The notes under the pieces were generated by a model. That model was not told the DNA's origin. It searched no databases and worked only from the letters and a program-made list of their open reading frames with translations. Of a stretch of DNA of 64,000 bases, positions 46,300-55,600 are shown one piece after another. The DNA comes from JAAYHG01 sp012735455 (GTDB taxonomy: Bacteria; Bacillota; DTU030; DUMP01). The stretch lies in contig JBMNIX010000013.1 in NCBI GenBank assembly GCA_050951365.1, forward strand, positions 1 through 64,000, in the 5' to 3' direction. The first letter of the stretch is position 1; each line of letters opens with the position of its first letter. Made by a program: the position numbers and the translations under genes.

Positions 46300-47040
46300 G
46301 TGTCTCAGAAGCCAATTTCCATCGCCCGCGAACTCGGGCTAACCATACTAAGACCTCTAACGAGCAAAAAAAATGACGTCTTTCTGGTCAGCCAAAACGA
46401 CGAGAAGCTGGTCCTTAAGGTCTATAGGCCACAGTTTAGAAAACGAGCCTCCCGCGAGTGGGCTACGCTAGAAGAGGCTTTCAGCAAAGGTTTGCCCGTC
46501 CCGCAGCCTTTGGCCTATTTTCGCGACCCCGCCCTTCTCCTTACTTACATCACAGGGGAAAACTTGTGCGATGCTTTCAACTCTGCCCCTAGCTCTGCTT
46601 ACGTACAGGCCTTGGCGCGCTGGTATAGCAACTTCCATCTGGCCTTGGCGCGCACAGGTGGGCAGTGTGTGCTCAAGGGCGACTCCATCCTGAAGAATTT
46701 CGTCCTCAGCTGGAAGGCAGGTAATACTGCTCGGCCACAGCTTTACGGCGTGGATTTTGAGGAGAGCATAGTCGGCGACCCTGCTCAGGATGTCGGCGAG
46801 ATCTGTGCCTCCATTTTGAACACAGACCCTATGTTTACAGAGGAAAAAACCATCTTATGTCAAGAGTTGGTCGACACCTATGTTACTCTTACCGGCTATC
46901 CCCACCGCAAGAAGATCATACAGGCTATCGCAGCCGCCCTGCACATCACAGCACAGTGGCGCCCCAGGCAGCGGGACTACCTCCTGAAACAAGCCGCTGC
47001 CATTGCGGCAGAAGGTCTGCACATTAACCCGGCTACCTAG
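46300..47040 (+). CDS. Aminoglycoside-phosphotransferase/kinase-fold protein
   Basis: About 246 aa from the GTG at 46300, which has CAGGAGG eight bases before it; the ATG at 46240 has none. Kinase-fold residues are visible: Lys in LVLKVYRP (beta 3), catalytic Asp in VLKGDSILKNFVLSW with N two turns on (HGDxxxxN with His replaced by Lys), and the metal-binding Asp in YGVDFEESIVGDPAQDVGEI. The substrate is unknown; such proteins phosphorylate small molecules or proteins. It converges with the ECF T gene and their ends overlap by eight bases. Confidence 0.7.
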   Translation: MSQKPISIARELGLTILRPLTSKKNDVFLVSQNDEKLVLKVYRPQFRKRASREWATLEEAFSKGLPVPQPLAYFRDPALLLTYITGENLCDAFNSAPSSAYVQALARWYSNFHLALARTGGQCVLKGDSILKNFVLSWKAGNTARPQLYGVDFEESIVGDPAQDVGEICASILNTDPMFTEEKTILCQELVDTYVTLTGYPHRKKIIQAIAAALHITAQWRPRQRDYLLKQAAAIAAEGLHINPAT

Positions 47041-47866
47041 AAAAGAAACAATAGCAAAGTAGAAAGAACAGCGGGATAGCCAGGATGATTATCCTGTCTT
47101 TAGTAGACAGGGCCTGAGAGGACATGAAGGTTCTTTCAGGATGCAAACCGAAGGCACGTCCCTCCATGGAAATTGTCAGATTATCCACCCGGCTCAGAGC
47201 CGAAATAACCAGCGGCACATAAAGATACCTGACTGCACGCAGAAGGTTTTTGAGCGAAAGACCCTCCAGCTCGATCCCCTTGGCCATTTGGGCATTTTTC
47301 ACCTGTTCCAATTCCAGGTGAAAGATGGGAATGAAACGAAGAGCCGTTATAAGAGCGAACCCAAACCGGTACGGCAAGCCTAGCTGCATCAAAGCATAGG
47401 CTAGCTTATTCGGGTCGGTGGCCACCACAAAGAGATAACTAGAACCAATAATATTGATAAACCGCATCATCAGCTTTAACCCTTCTCTAAGTCCTTCAGA
47501 CCGTATGGAGATATGTAGTGGACCCCAAGAAAAACGCCAGAGCAGAACACCCTCTCCCACTGCTAAGGCTTGGACAAGAAAGATAAGGAGCCCAAAGAGA
47601 TAAATAAACCTCAGTTTGCGGAGTGGAAAGGTTGATCCCAAACCTGCCAATGCGTAAAAAACTGCAAGCAAGCCAAGAAAGAAGCCTTGCCCCAGAACAG
47701 AAGGCACAGCAATAACTGCGGTGCTAAAGCTAAGAAGCAGCACTAGCTTGACCAGGGGATGAACATGTTGCGCCCGGGAACAGCTCCCGCGATATGTCAG
47801 CCCGGGATAAGAACCCTGTAGGCCGGATATTCTCCCTCTGTGGGCAGTATCACGAGATAGGTTCAT
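47033..47866 (-). CDS. ECF transporter transmembrane (T) component
   Basis: About 277 aa, with 5-6 membrane helices. The start is the ATG at 47866 behind AAGGAGGG; the frame upstream to 47905 overlaps the ATPase more. The T-component coupling motif SRVDNLTISMEGRAFG, which docks on the ATPases, is present near the C-terminus. It overlaps the ATPase gene by 17 bases. With the S component and double ATPase upstream it forms a complete YkoEDC-type energy-coupling factor transporter. Confidence 0.9.
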   Translation of the reverse strand: MNLSRDTAHRGRISGLQGSYPGLTYRGSCSRAQHVHPLVKLVLLLSFSTAVIAVPSVLGQGFFLGLLAVFYALAGLGSTFPLRKLRFIYLFGLLIFLVQALAVGEGVLLWRFSWGPLHISIRSEGLREGLKLMMRFINIIGSSYLFVVATDPNKLAYALMQLGLPYRFGFALITALRFIPIFHLELEQVKNAQMAKGIELEGLSLKNLLRAVRYLYVPLVISALSRVDNLTISMEGRAFGLHPERTFMSSQALSTKDRIIILAIPLFFLLCYCFFSR

Positions 47867-49403
47867 CAGGATTACCCTCCTTCTCCCAGGCGGGTAGATA
47901 CTCATCCCGTCCCATCTTTGCTAGCTGTGCCAGAGCTTCATCCACTGGTGCATTGATGAGCAATTTCCCTTTTTCCAGAAAAAGAATTCTTCGGCAGCAA
48001 GCAATTACTACATCAGGTTCGTGACACACCAACAGGGTCACACCCCCTTGGGCCCGATGTCTCTCTATGGCATTAAGGAGAAAGCTCAACCGGTGTCTAT
48101 CTTGCCCGACGAGTGGTTCATCGAGGATAAGAACCCGCGGAGAATAAGCCAGGACAGAGACTAAGGTGAGTCTTTTTTTCTCCCCCAAGCTCAGACAGAA
48201 GGGATTCTCAGTCTTATACTGTCTGAGCTCAAACTCCTCCAGGAAACGGTCAACTCCGGCCATGATCTGATCCGGTGCTTTTTCGCTTAAAGAGAGCGCG
48301 GCGAGCATAGCCTCCTTGACAACGGTCTTCTCAAAAATTTGGTGGTTAGGGTTCTGAAAAATGAGGCCCATCTCCCGGGCTCGACGACTAGCCTTCATTC
48401 CTGTGACATCTTGTCCAGACAAATAGATCTTACCCTGCCTGGGTTTGAGAAGTCCAAGTAGTGACAGCAAGAGTGTGGTCTTGCCACTGCCATTGTCCCC
48501 CATGAGGGCCAGCGTCTCTCCTGGATAAGCAGAAAAACTGATGCCGGAGAGCACATCTACATCCTGATAACCCACACGCAGATTATCTACCATAAGCAGC
48601 GGGTCTTTCTTTTCCTTATTGACAAGCCCGACGTGCAGCTTACATGGTTGTGAAAAGGCAATCCGAGGTTTTGTCCCCACATCGGTGGGGACATATCTTC
48701 TTCTAAACTCCTTAGGACTACCCCGCTGGATAATCTCCCCTCTATCCATAACCAACAGCTCATCAGAGATAGCAGACAGACTCTTTAGCCGGTGTTCAAT
48801 GACAATAATAGAAATCCCTTGTTCCGTCCTTAGTCTTTCTAAGGTCTGTAGTACCTCCCTAGTACAGGAAGGATCCAGATTTGCTGTGGGTTCATCCAGG
48901 ATGAGAAGGGAAGGAGCCATAGCCAGTACCGAGGCAATGGCCACCCGTTGTTTTTCTCCTCCAGAAAGGGTGTGAACCTGTCGATCTAGTAAGTCCAGCG
49001 CTCCCACAGATCTCAATGCGTTGTCCACCCGTTCTTGAATCACTGCCTGGGGTAGGCAAAGGTTCTCCGGACCGAAGGCCACCTCATCTCTCACTGTCAA
49101 GGTACAAAGCTGCGCTTCGGGATCTTGTTGGACCAAACCTACAATTCCGGCCAGTCCACCAGCCGGGTATTCCCTGGTATCCTTTCCTTGAATGTAAACA
49201 GCACCAGACATCTCTCCCGGATAAGCATGGGGGATGAAACCCGCCAGACACAAGGCCAGGGTGGATTTCCCACAACCGCTGGGACCGGTTATTGTCAGGA
49301 ATTGCCCCGGGTATACCTTTAGCTTAATGCCTTTCAGTGCTGGAAAAGCAGCCCCACTGTATGTAAAAGTAAGGTTTTCTATGTGAACAACCGGTTCCAC
49401 CAT
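47850..49403 (-). CDS. ECF transporter double ATPase (YkoD-like)
   Basis: 517 aa, two fused ABC ATPases. First: Walker A GPSGCGKSTLAL, signature LSGGEKQRVAIA, Walker B LLILDEPTANLDP. Second: Walker A MGDNGSGKTTLLL, signature LSLGEKKRLTLVS, Walker B VLILDEPLVGQD. Fused ATPases with S and T subunits are typical of the YkoE/YkoD/YkoC type. It powers substrate import through the T subunit. It lies 66 bases after the SUOX-like membrane protein gene and 17-overlaps the T gene. Confidence 0.93.
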   Translation of the reverse strand: MVEPVVHIENLTFTYSGAAFPALKGIKLKVYPGQFLTITGPSGCGKSTLALCLAGFIPHAYPGEMSGAVYIQGKDTREYPAGGLAGIVGLVQQDPEAQLCTLTVRDEVAFGPENLCLPQAVIQERVDNALRSVGALDLLDRQVHTLSGGEKQRVAIASVLAMAPSLLILDEPTANLDPSCTREVLQTLERLRTEQGISIIVIEHRLKSLSAISDELLVMDRGEIIQRGSPKEFRRRYVPTDVGTKPRIAFSQPCKLHVGLVNKEKKDPLLMVDNLRVGYQDVDVLSGISFSAYPGETLALMGDNGSGKTTLLLSLLGLLKPRQGKIYLSGQDVTGMKASRRAREMGLIFQNPNHQIFEKTVVKEAMLAALSLSEKAPDQIMAGVDRFLEEFELRQYKTENPFCLSLGEKKRLTLVSVLAYSPRVLILDEPLVGQDRHRLSFLLNAIERHRAQGGVTLLVCHEPDVVIACCRRILFLEKGKLLINAPVDEALAQLAKMGRDEYLPAWEKEGNPDEPIS

Positions 49404-49469
49404 AAGAGACTCCCTTCATGCGTCCCTGCCAAATCACCAAAAAAAGCTTCTTGCCCGGGCATTAGAACC

Positions 49470-50063
49470 TTATTCAACGACAATCTTGTTAACCATCCTT
49501 ATCCAGTATCCTCCTTCATAGTTTCCGGCAATCAAGCGCAGCATATCTCCTTCACGAATGAGCAGCATTTTGTCATCCTTCAAGACATCTTGTAACTGAA
49601 ACTCCACCGTGTAACCATCTGTTGCCATAATCTTGACCTTACTGGCCTCATCCAGTGGGCTAGACTCCTCCAGAATTATCCTTAGCGGCACGCCTGTATA
49701 GTCCTGGGGCGGAACATACTTGATCTGTCCCTGCAATTCAGCAGTGATAGTTGTCTCATAGCGACTGTAGTGGTCAACATGAAAGGAAAAAGATTTCTCT
49801 ACTAACCCTTCCACCTGGCAGCGGGGCCCTACCCAAGGGGGCTCAAAGACAGCGGCAAAATAATAGACTGCCCCGCCTGACAGAAGCAGTATCAGCACCG
49901 AAGTAATAACCAGCCTTGCCGTAAGGCAAGCCGTTTTTTCCCGCCTGCCAGAGGAGACTTCAATTCTCCCTTCTTTAGTGGTAATGCGGACAGGCCTGGC
50001 CTGCAGCACCACTCTCCAGCACGCTGTGACCAAGATTTCCTGCCAGAAGGACACCGGAAACAA
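49470..50063 (-). CDS. Membrane-anchored sulfite-oxidase-like domain protein
   Basis: Up to 197 aa. One membrane helix (about residues 50-72) and then an extracellular domain of the Oxidored_molyb (sulfite oxidase) kind: PPQDYTGVPLRIILE, VKIMATDGYTVEFQLQDVL and LIAGNYEGGYWIRMVNKIVV. The Mo-ligating Cys of true enzymes is absent at the expected position. The 5' part overlaps the S component gene by 89 bases; a start downstream of that stop may be the real one, but I see no clear codon. Its place between the S and A genes ties this domain to the ECF transporter. Confidence 0.65.
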   Translation of the reverse strand: MFPVSFWQEILVTACWRVVLQARPVRITTKEGRIEVSSGRREKTACLTARLVITSVLILLLSGGAVYYFAAVFEPPWVGPRCQVEGLVEKSFSFHVDHYSRYETTITAELQGQIKYVPPQDYTGVPLRIILEESSPLDEASKVKIMATDGYTVEFQLQDVLKDDKMLLIREGDMLRLIAGNYEGGYWIRMVNKIVVE

Positions 50064-50541
50064 AGGCTAAAGAACCGATAAAAATGAGATAAGTGACCGG
50101 TGCACCGCTAAAATAAAGCCATTGGAAAACAAAGACGTTTGATGCAGCAGAAATACCTCCTGCCAACATATAACTTCTTACATCATGTCGCTTTGTAAGC
50201 AGCAGGACAAAATCAACCAACAGCCCTTGAACCAGGGAAACCAGGATAATGACAACTCCGTGGGTACTCCCGGTAAAGAGCTCAACAATACCTTTGAGAA
50301 GGCCAGCGACGGTAGTTGCCCCAGGTCTCCGGATCAACCCTGCCACCAGAATGAACCAAAACACGTGCAGGCCAGAGGTAAATTGGCCAGCACCGAAGGG
50401 TACACCAAAAATGCGGTTTAGCAGGTTGCCCAGGTACCCGACATAAGTACTCATGACACCCCCGATACCACTCAAGACTGAGATGATCAGCAGGTCTCGA
50501 TTGCTGAGGTAATATCGCCTCAAATTCTTTGTTTTTAGCAC
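49975..50541 (-). CDS. ECF transporter substrate-binding (S) component, YkoE-like
   Basis: 188 aa, 5-6 membrane helices. The pattern GVPFGAGQFTSGLHVFWFILVAGLIRRPGATTVAGLLKGIVELFTG is the YkoE family signature. YkoE binds thiamine precursors in Bacillus, but YkoE-like subunits occur with other ligands and the neighbourhood here (sulfite-oxidase-like proteins, Moco-like RNA upstream) does not suggest thiamine. No TPP riboswitch is seen. Followed by the overlapping SUOX-like membrane gene and the ATPase. Confidence 0.88.
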   Translation of the reverse strand: MLKTKNLRRYYLSNRDLLIISVLSGIGGVMSTYVGYLGNLLNRIFGVPFGAGQFTSGLHVFWFILVAGLIRRPGATTVAGLLKGIVELFTGSTHGVVIILVSLVQGLLVDFVLLLTKRHDVRSYMLAGGISAASNVFVFQWLYFSGAPVTYLIFIGSLAFVSGVLLAGNLGHSVLESGAAGQACPHYH

Positions 50542-50596
50542 GGTACTGCCCTCACTTCATTGCCCCTCCCCCTGGCTATCTCAACAAGAGCCGTTC

Positions 50597-51148
50597 TCAG
50601 TCAATGCGAATAGTCTTAACATTGCGCACCCAATAGGGTTTGTTCACATCACCTGGTTCTCTCTGCCCAACCACCAGCTGAAAGGGATAGCCTTCATCCG
50701 AATTGAATTCCTGTCCTTCTTCTTCCCAGGCCAGGATCATTTTGTATTTGGCCTCTGGATTCCCTTCAGCAATGTAATCTTCCTTCTTTACATCATCAAG
50801 TGTGAATTCTACCGTATAGCCATCAGCGGCAATGAAGCTGACTTTAGCTGCGTTATCTTTGAGTTTCACCTTTTCTTTAACCAGATGCCATACCCAAACG
50901 CCCTTAAAGTGGAAGTATTCTCTCGTCCCATAGGAATTAATGGAAAAGTAATTGGCCTCCACCAGACCTTCCTTCATGGATTTAAGCTCTTCAAGAGTGA
51001 AAGACGTCGGAGTTTCTACGCCATCTCCCTCGATAACAACCGCTCCTGGGCAGGTTTCTTGAGACACTTTACACCCATTCGCTGATATGCAAAAGATAAG
51101 GAGCAGCAAAGCTACAGTTTTTCTCAAAGGTAAGAAAGTGGGCAGCAT
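50597..51148 (-). CDS. Sulfite-oxidase-like domain lipoprotein
   Basis: About 183 aa from the ATG at 51148, which has GGGGAGG eight bases upstream. Lipobox ISANGC makes it a membrane-bound lipoprotein. The domain has VEANYFSINSYGTREYFHFKG, VSFIAADGYTVEFTLDDV and PFQLVVGQREPGDVNKPYW, the sulfite-oxidase-like fold without the Mo-ligating Cys. It may bind a ligand for the ECF S component 56 bases downstream. Confidence 0.78.
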   Translation of the reverse strand: MLPTFLPLRKTVALLLLIFCISANGCKVSQETCPGAVVIEGDGVETPTSFTLEELKSMKEGLVEANYFSINSYGTREYFHFKGVWVWHLVKEKVKLKDNAAKVSFIAADGYTVEFTLDDVKKEDYIAEGNPEAKYKMILAWEEEGQEFNSDEGYPFQLVVGQREPGDVNKPYWVRNVKTIRID

Positions 51149-51182
51149 ATCTTCAGCCTCCCCTGGCGCCATGTTGCCGCCC

Positions 51183-52553
51183 TTAGTGTCTAGCTTGGAT
51201 AGCAAGGTTTGCGCAGGCAGTGGCTACATGGATTGGGATATTGATTAGGAAGAATCCCCACTTACGAAAACTACAGCCATGATCATCTATCTCAGTACTA
51301 TTATCACTGTCAGCATCGTAGGGCTTTTTCACCAACGTGAAACGGTCGATTATCTGTCCTTCCTCATCCTTTGCTATCATGGTTAAACTGTCACCGTGGA
51401 TCTCTATCACTTGGTAGTTACTAACCCCGGTCAACTGCACGGCAACATAATCATAATCAGGCCCGCCACCATAGTGTTTGGTACCTGCATTGCCTATTAC
51501 ATACACTATACCACGACCGTCAGCCTGAATTCTGCCATCCCTAAGTGGCTTTGTCCGCATGTACAAGTGTTGGTGCCCGCTGAGAACCAGATCTACGCCA
51601 CCCTGCTCAAACAGAGGTACCCAATTAGACTGCAGATGCTCCCCACGCCAGTCCTGAACTGCCTGATACGGCGGATGGTGGCAAACCACCACTTTCCAGG
51701 TCTGCTGACTTGCACCCAAGCGCTGCAGGAGCCAGCTGGCGATTTTATCGTAACCTTCAGTACCGGGAAGTCCCATAGAGTTGCTGTTTAGGACAACTAT
51801 CTGGCAGTTACCATATTGAAAGGAGTATACTGTTCCCTCGTATCCTTCCGGCCCGTTGCCGGGCACGGTAAAGGAGTTCCGGAAAAACGCTGTATCGTCG
51901 TGATTCCCTACCGCTGGCAGCAACGGGAGCTCTTTGAAAACAGGCCAGGCAGCAGCAAAAAACTGCTGCCACTCTTCGCTGCTGTTACCCTGATCTACCA
52001 GGTCCCCTCCTAGCAGAGCAAACTTAAGGTCCGGGTTTTCCGCAACAACCCGGGCCAACATCCTTCCCCAAACATCATGGCCGCCTTGAACATCCCCCAT
52101 GTACAGGAACGAAAAAGAATCGCCAGAAGCAGCAGTGGTAAAAGTGGCAGGTTCACTCCAGGCCCCTTCAACACCGACCCGGTAGACATAGGTTGTATCG
52201 GGACTCAAATCCCGGAGGGTCACCTCAAAACGCAAATGGCCTTGGTAGAGGGGTCTTGCTTTCCCTGGTGTTTCTCGAGCAGCGGCAAAACTACCATTGA
52301 ATTCTGAAGCCGGCAGGTATTGAAGTACTGATTGTTGAGTATCCGCCCCTGCCCGCCAGGACACAGTCAGGGTAGTAAGGGGATCCTCAGTCCACGAGAG
52401 AATGAGATGATCGGGCTGTCCTGCGTTGTGACTGTCTTTAGCCGCCGCCAGGACTGGGTTAGCAGAGAAAAAAACCAGCGGAATAAGAATAATACCAAGA
52501 AAGACCCCGCCTTGTCGTGGGCGGGAACCAAGCTCCCCGAATCTCATCCTCAC
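51183..52553 (-). CDS. Secreted purple-acid-phosphatase-like metallophosphoesterase
   Basis: 456 aa. Signal peptide (about residues 17-37, VLAAA), then an Fn3-like PAP N-domain (DHLILSWTEDPLTTLTVSWRAG, TTYVYRVGVEGAWSEPATFTT) and the two-metal catalytic domain: FLYMGDVQGG, GGDLVDQGN, VGNHDD, VVCHHPPY and LSGHQHLYMR. It hydrolyses phosphomonoesters or similar outside the cell. In this group it could free a phosphate from a cofactor before uptake, a guess from context only. Confidence 0.9.
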   Translation of the reverse strand: MRMRFGELGSRPRQGGVFLGIILIPLVFFSANPVLAAAKDSHNAGQPDHLILSWTEDPLTTLTVSWRAGADTQQSVLQYLPASEFNGSFAAARETPGKARPLYQGHLRFEVTLRDLSPDTTYVYRVGVEGAWSEPATFTTAASGDSFSFLYMGDVQGGHDVWGRMLARVVAENPDLKFALLGGDLVDQGNSSEEWQQFFAAAWPVFKELPLLPAVGNHDDTAFFRNSFTVPGNGPEGYEGTVYSFQYGNCQIVVLNSNSMGLPGTEGYDKIASWLLQRLGASQQTWKVVVCHHPPYQAVQDWRGEHLQSNWVPLFEQGGVDLVLSGHQHLYMRTKPLRDGRIQADGRGIVYVIGNAGTKHYGGGPDYDYVAVQLTGVSNYQVIEIHGDSLTMIAKDEEGQIIDRFTLVKKPYDADSDNSTEIDDHGCSFRKWGFFLINIPIHVATACANLAIQARH

Positions 52554-52602
52554 TTCTCCTTCGCTATTTGATGAAATGCAACTGATAGTCTGGCTAGACT
52601 AA

Positions 52603-52651
52603 CAGTTGGGCAAAACCCGGTCGCCTGAGCGCCCAAAGTCTTGCCCAACTG
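52603..52651 (-). terminator. Inverted repeat after the giant SLH gene
   Basis: CAGTTGGGCAA (52603-52613) pairs with TTGCCCAACTG (52641-52651), 27-base loop with a smaller internal hairpin; 16 bases after the stop of the 1171-residue gene. A possible terminator, though the minus-strand tail has few T. Confidence 0.5.
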
Positions 52652-52666
52652 CTGTCTTCTCGTTCC

Positions 52667-55600
52667 TTAGCCTAATAGATTCACCACAACTGTAGCCGCC
52701 TCGGCTCTAGTAGCTTTTCCTTGAGGCCGGAAGGTTCCATCGGGATATCCGCTCATGATCCCGCTGGCTGTCACTTTTGCCACAGTTTCTTTTGCCCAAG
52801 GAGAGATACTGGCATTGTCCGAGAAGGTGGGTGCTTCCCTCACCGGAACAAGTTGTGCCGCCCGCACTACCATGGCTGCCATCTGCTCCCGGGTAATGGG
52901 ATCATTGGGTCCAAATGTATTTTGATCATAACCGCTGACAATGCCATGGTATGCTGCGGTAGAAATAATCTCCCGTGCCCAGTGAGTAGCTGTATCAGTA
53001 AATACCTTGTCGCCCTGCTGCTCTAGCTCAAAGGCTCTAACGAGAATAGCAGCAAACTCAGCCCGAGTGATATTATCATTGGGTTTAAAGGTGCCATCCG
53101 GACGACCGGTGACTACTCCCAGGTCAAACAATCGCTTGATGTTATTCTCCGCCCAATGGCCGGCAATGTCGGTCAGCTCCCGCGGTTTACCCGTAGCTGG
53201 CACCAACTCGATCCTGACAATCTGGGAAATTGACGTTGAGCCAGTAACAGACGGTCCCACGAGTCTGAGGGGCCAATCCTTACTCGCTTCAGGAATAGAT
53301 GTCCCATTCAACAAATTAGCGACGATATAATCCTTGTTCCGTATTATATCGGTACTGGAGATGGTTACCGAATAACCGTCAGCGGCGGTTAGCACTACAT
53401 TGTAACCAGTCTCAGCCAGCGCGCTATTAAAAGCATTGTTGGAATGCTGGTCCTCATCATCAACGAATCCTACCAACAGCCATAAGGGCATACCTTCCCA
53501 AACCCGTCCTTGCGCATCAGTATAGGCCGCCTTGTGGTTGGCACCAAATTGGCAAGCCAGGGCCTGCTCAAAGTAGGTTTTGCTCACATCGTACTGCAAG
53601 CCGCCGATAGCCTGGCCATCTAGTTCAAGGGTCCAATCCCCCTGGGGAATGGAGTAGACCCGCATTTCAGTAATCCATTTTGAAGCCAAACCGGCACAGG
53701 AAGGATACATTACCCCATCACCGTAGTAGTAGTGCCAGTAGTTTTCCGGGAGAGTCTCGTGCATATCCCACTGACCGTAGACATTGTCACCACCCGGGGT
53801 AAAGAACAGACGCATCCCATCGGCATAACCAGGTACGTACTTCCCGTCTCCCCACCAGGCCAAAATGGCGTCTCCCTGCCGCTCCTGTACCGAAGGGTCC
53901 GTGTATATGGAGGAATAAGGAAGTCTGGTTTCATAACCGTCCTTGGCCACCAGAACAATCTCCGTTCCTGCCCCCATTCCGCCTACAAGCTCAGCCAGAT
54001 CCCTTATACGGGTACCTTTCACGGCGTTTGCAATCTTGAAGCCGCCGGGGTATGTTTCTGCAGCATCCCAGATATCATCGGGGTTGTTGGTAATCCCCTC
54101 GAACTTGTAGACAGTTTTCCCGTCCCCGATCACATCCAGGTTTTCTTCCATCCAGCGATAATCCACTGTTTTCTCGGCCAGGACCGTAACACCATCTTCA
54201 GCATACTTTACGATCCGGAGAGCCGGAATAGGTTGAACCTCTTCAAATGCGGTCAGCTCAATCTCCGCTACATTACCTACGCTGTAGCCACCAAGGGAAC
54301 CATCCTTGGCAACACCGTCACCCACTAAGCGCAAAGGCCAGGAATCAGTAAGCGGTTTTCCGTTCAATTGATTGGCGATTATGAAGTCATTACTCCAAGC
54401 CACATCCTGACTGGCAAAATCCTTGGTATATCCGTCTCCAGCTTTGACCAGTATGGTATACCCTGCTGTAGCTTGATTAGCGTCAAAAGCATGGGGCTGC
54501 CGGTCATCTATCCAGCCCACCAGGAACCACAGGGGCATACCCGACCAGACATTACCCTCTGCATCGGTCCACTCTTGCCGGTGCCCTGAACGCGGACAGG
54601 CAAGCCCTTCTTCAAATTCGGCCTGGGACATGACATATCTGATCTTACCAGAGAGGACAAGATTCCAGCTACCCGGTTCAGGAGCCGGTTTCACCAGGTC
54701 TGGGATTTCAATCCTTACGATGTTACCGACGGCAGAACCACCAAGGGAACCATCCTCCTTGGTAACACCTTTACCTACCAGACGCAAAGGTGCTGCTGAA
54801 CCGGTCAATTCTTTCCCATCACACTTGTTGGCAACAATGTAGTCATCGCTTCTGGCTACATCCGAGCTGGCGAAGGTCCTTGCAAAACCGTCTCCGGCCA
54901 CCACTTGCACAGAGTAACCGGACTGTGCCAAATCGTCATCAAAAGTCCAGTGGCTGCTGGTTTCTATATCATCAACAGCACCTAAGAGGACCCACAGGGG
55001 CACGCCGGACCAGACTCTGCCTTCATTATCTGTCCATTCTCTGTAATGGTCTGAGCCTGTGCAAAGGAGCCCTTCTTCAAACTCCTCCTGGGTGATGGTA
55101 TCTTCGACTTGTCCTACCATCTCCAAGGTCCATCCGGCTGCTGGTTTCGGAAGACTAGTAAGCTCAATGCGGACAATGTTACCTACCTGCTGACCACCAA
55201 ATACAGCTGACCCTTTCAGATGAAGAGGCCAGCAGCCTTTTCCACCCGGAGTTTCCGAGGGGAGTGGTTTCCCGTTTAGGGTATTGGCGACAATATAACC
55301 ATCATTACGGGCAATGTCAGCGCTATCAAGGGTTGCCTTCCAGCCGTCGCCAGCCACCACATTGACTTCATAACCCTGAGCAGCAAGTTCGTCATTGAAA
55401 TTGTAATGGTAGGGACCCTCATCGGCATCATCATCAACCAGCGCCACCAGGAGCCAGAGAGGCATTCCGCCCCACTCATTGCCGTCTTCGTCGGTCCAAG
55501 ACACCCGGTGACTGGCGGAACAGGCCAATGCTTCCTCGAACTCATCCTTAGTAACGGTTAGCTCTTTGGCGCCTGAAAGCCGAAGAGTCCAATCAGATGA

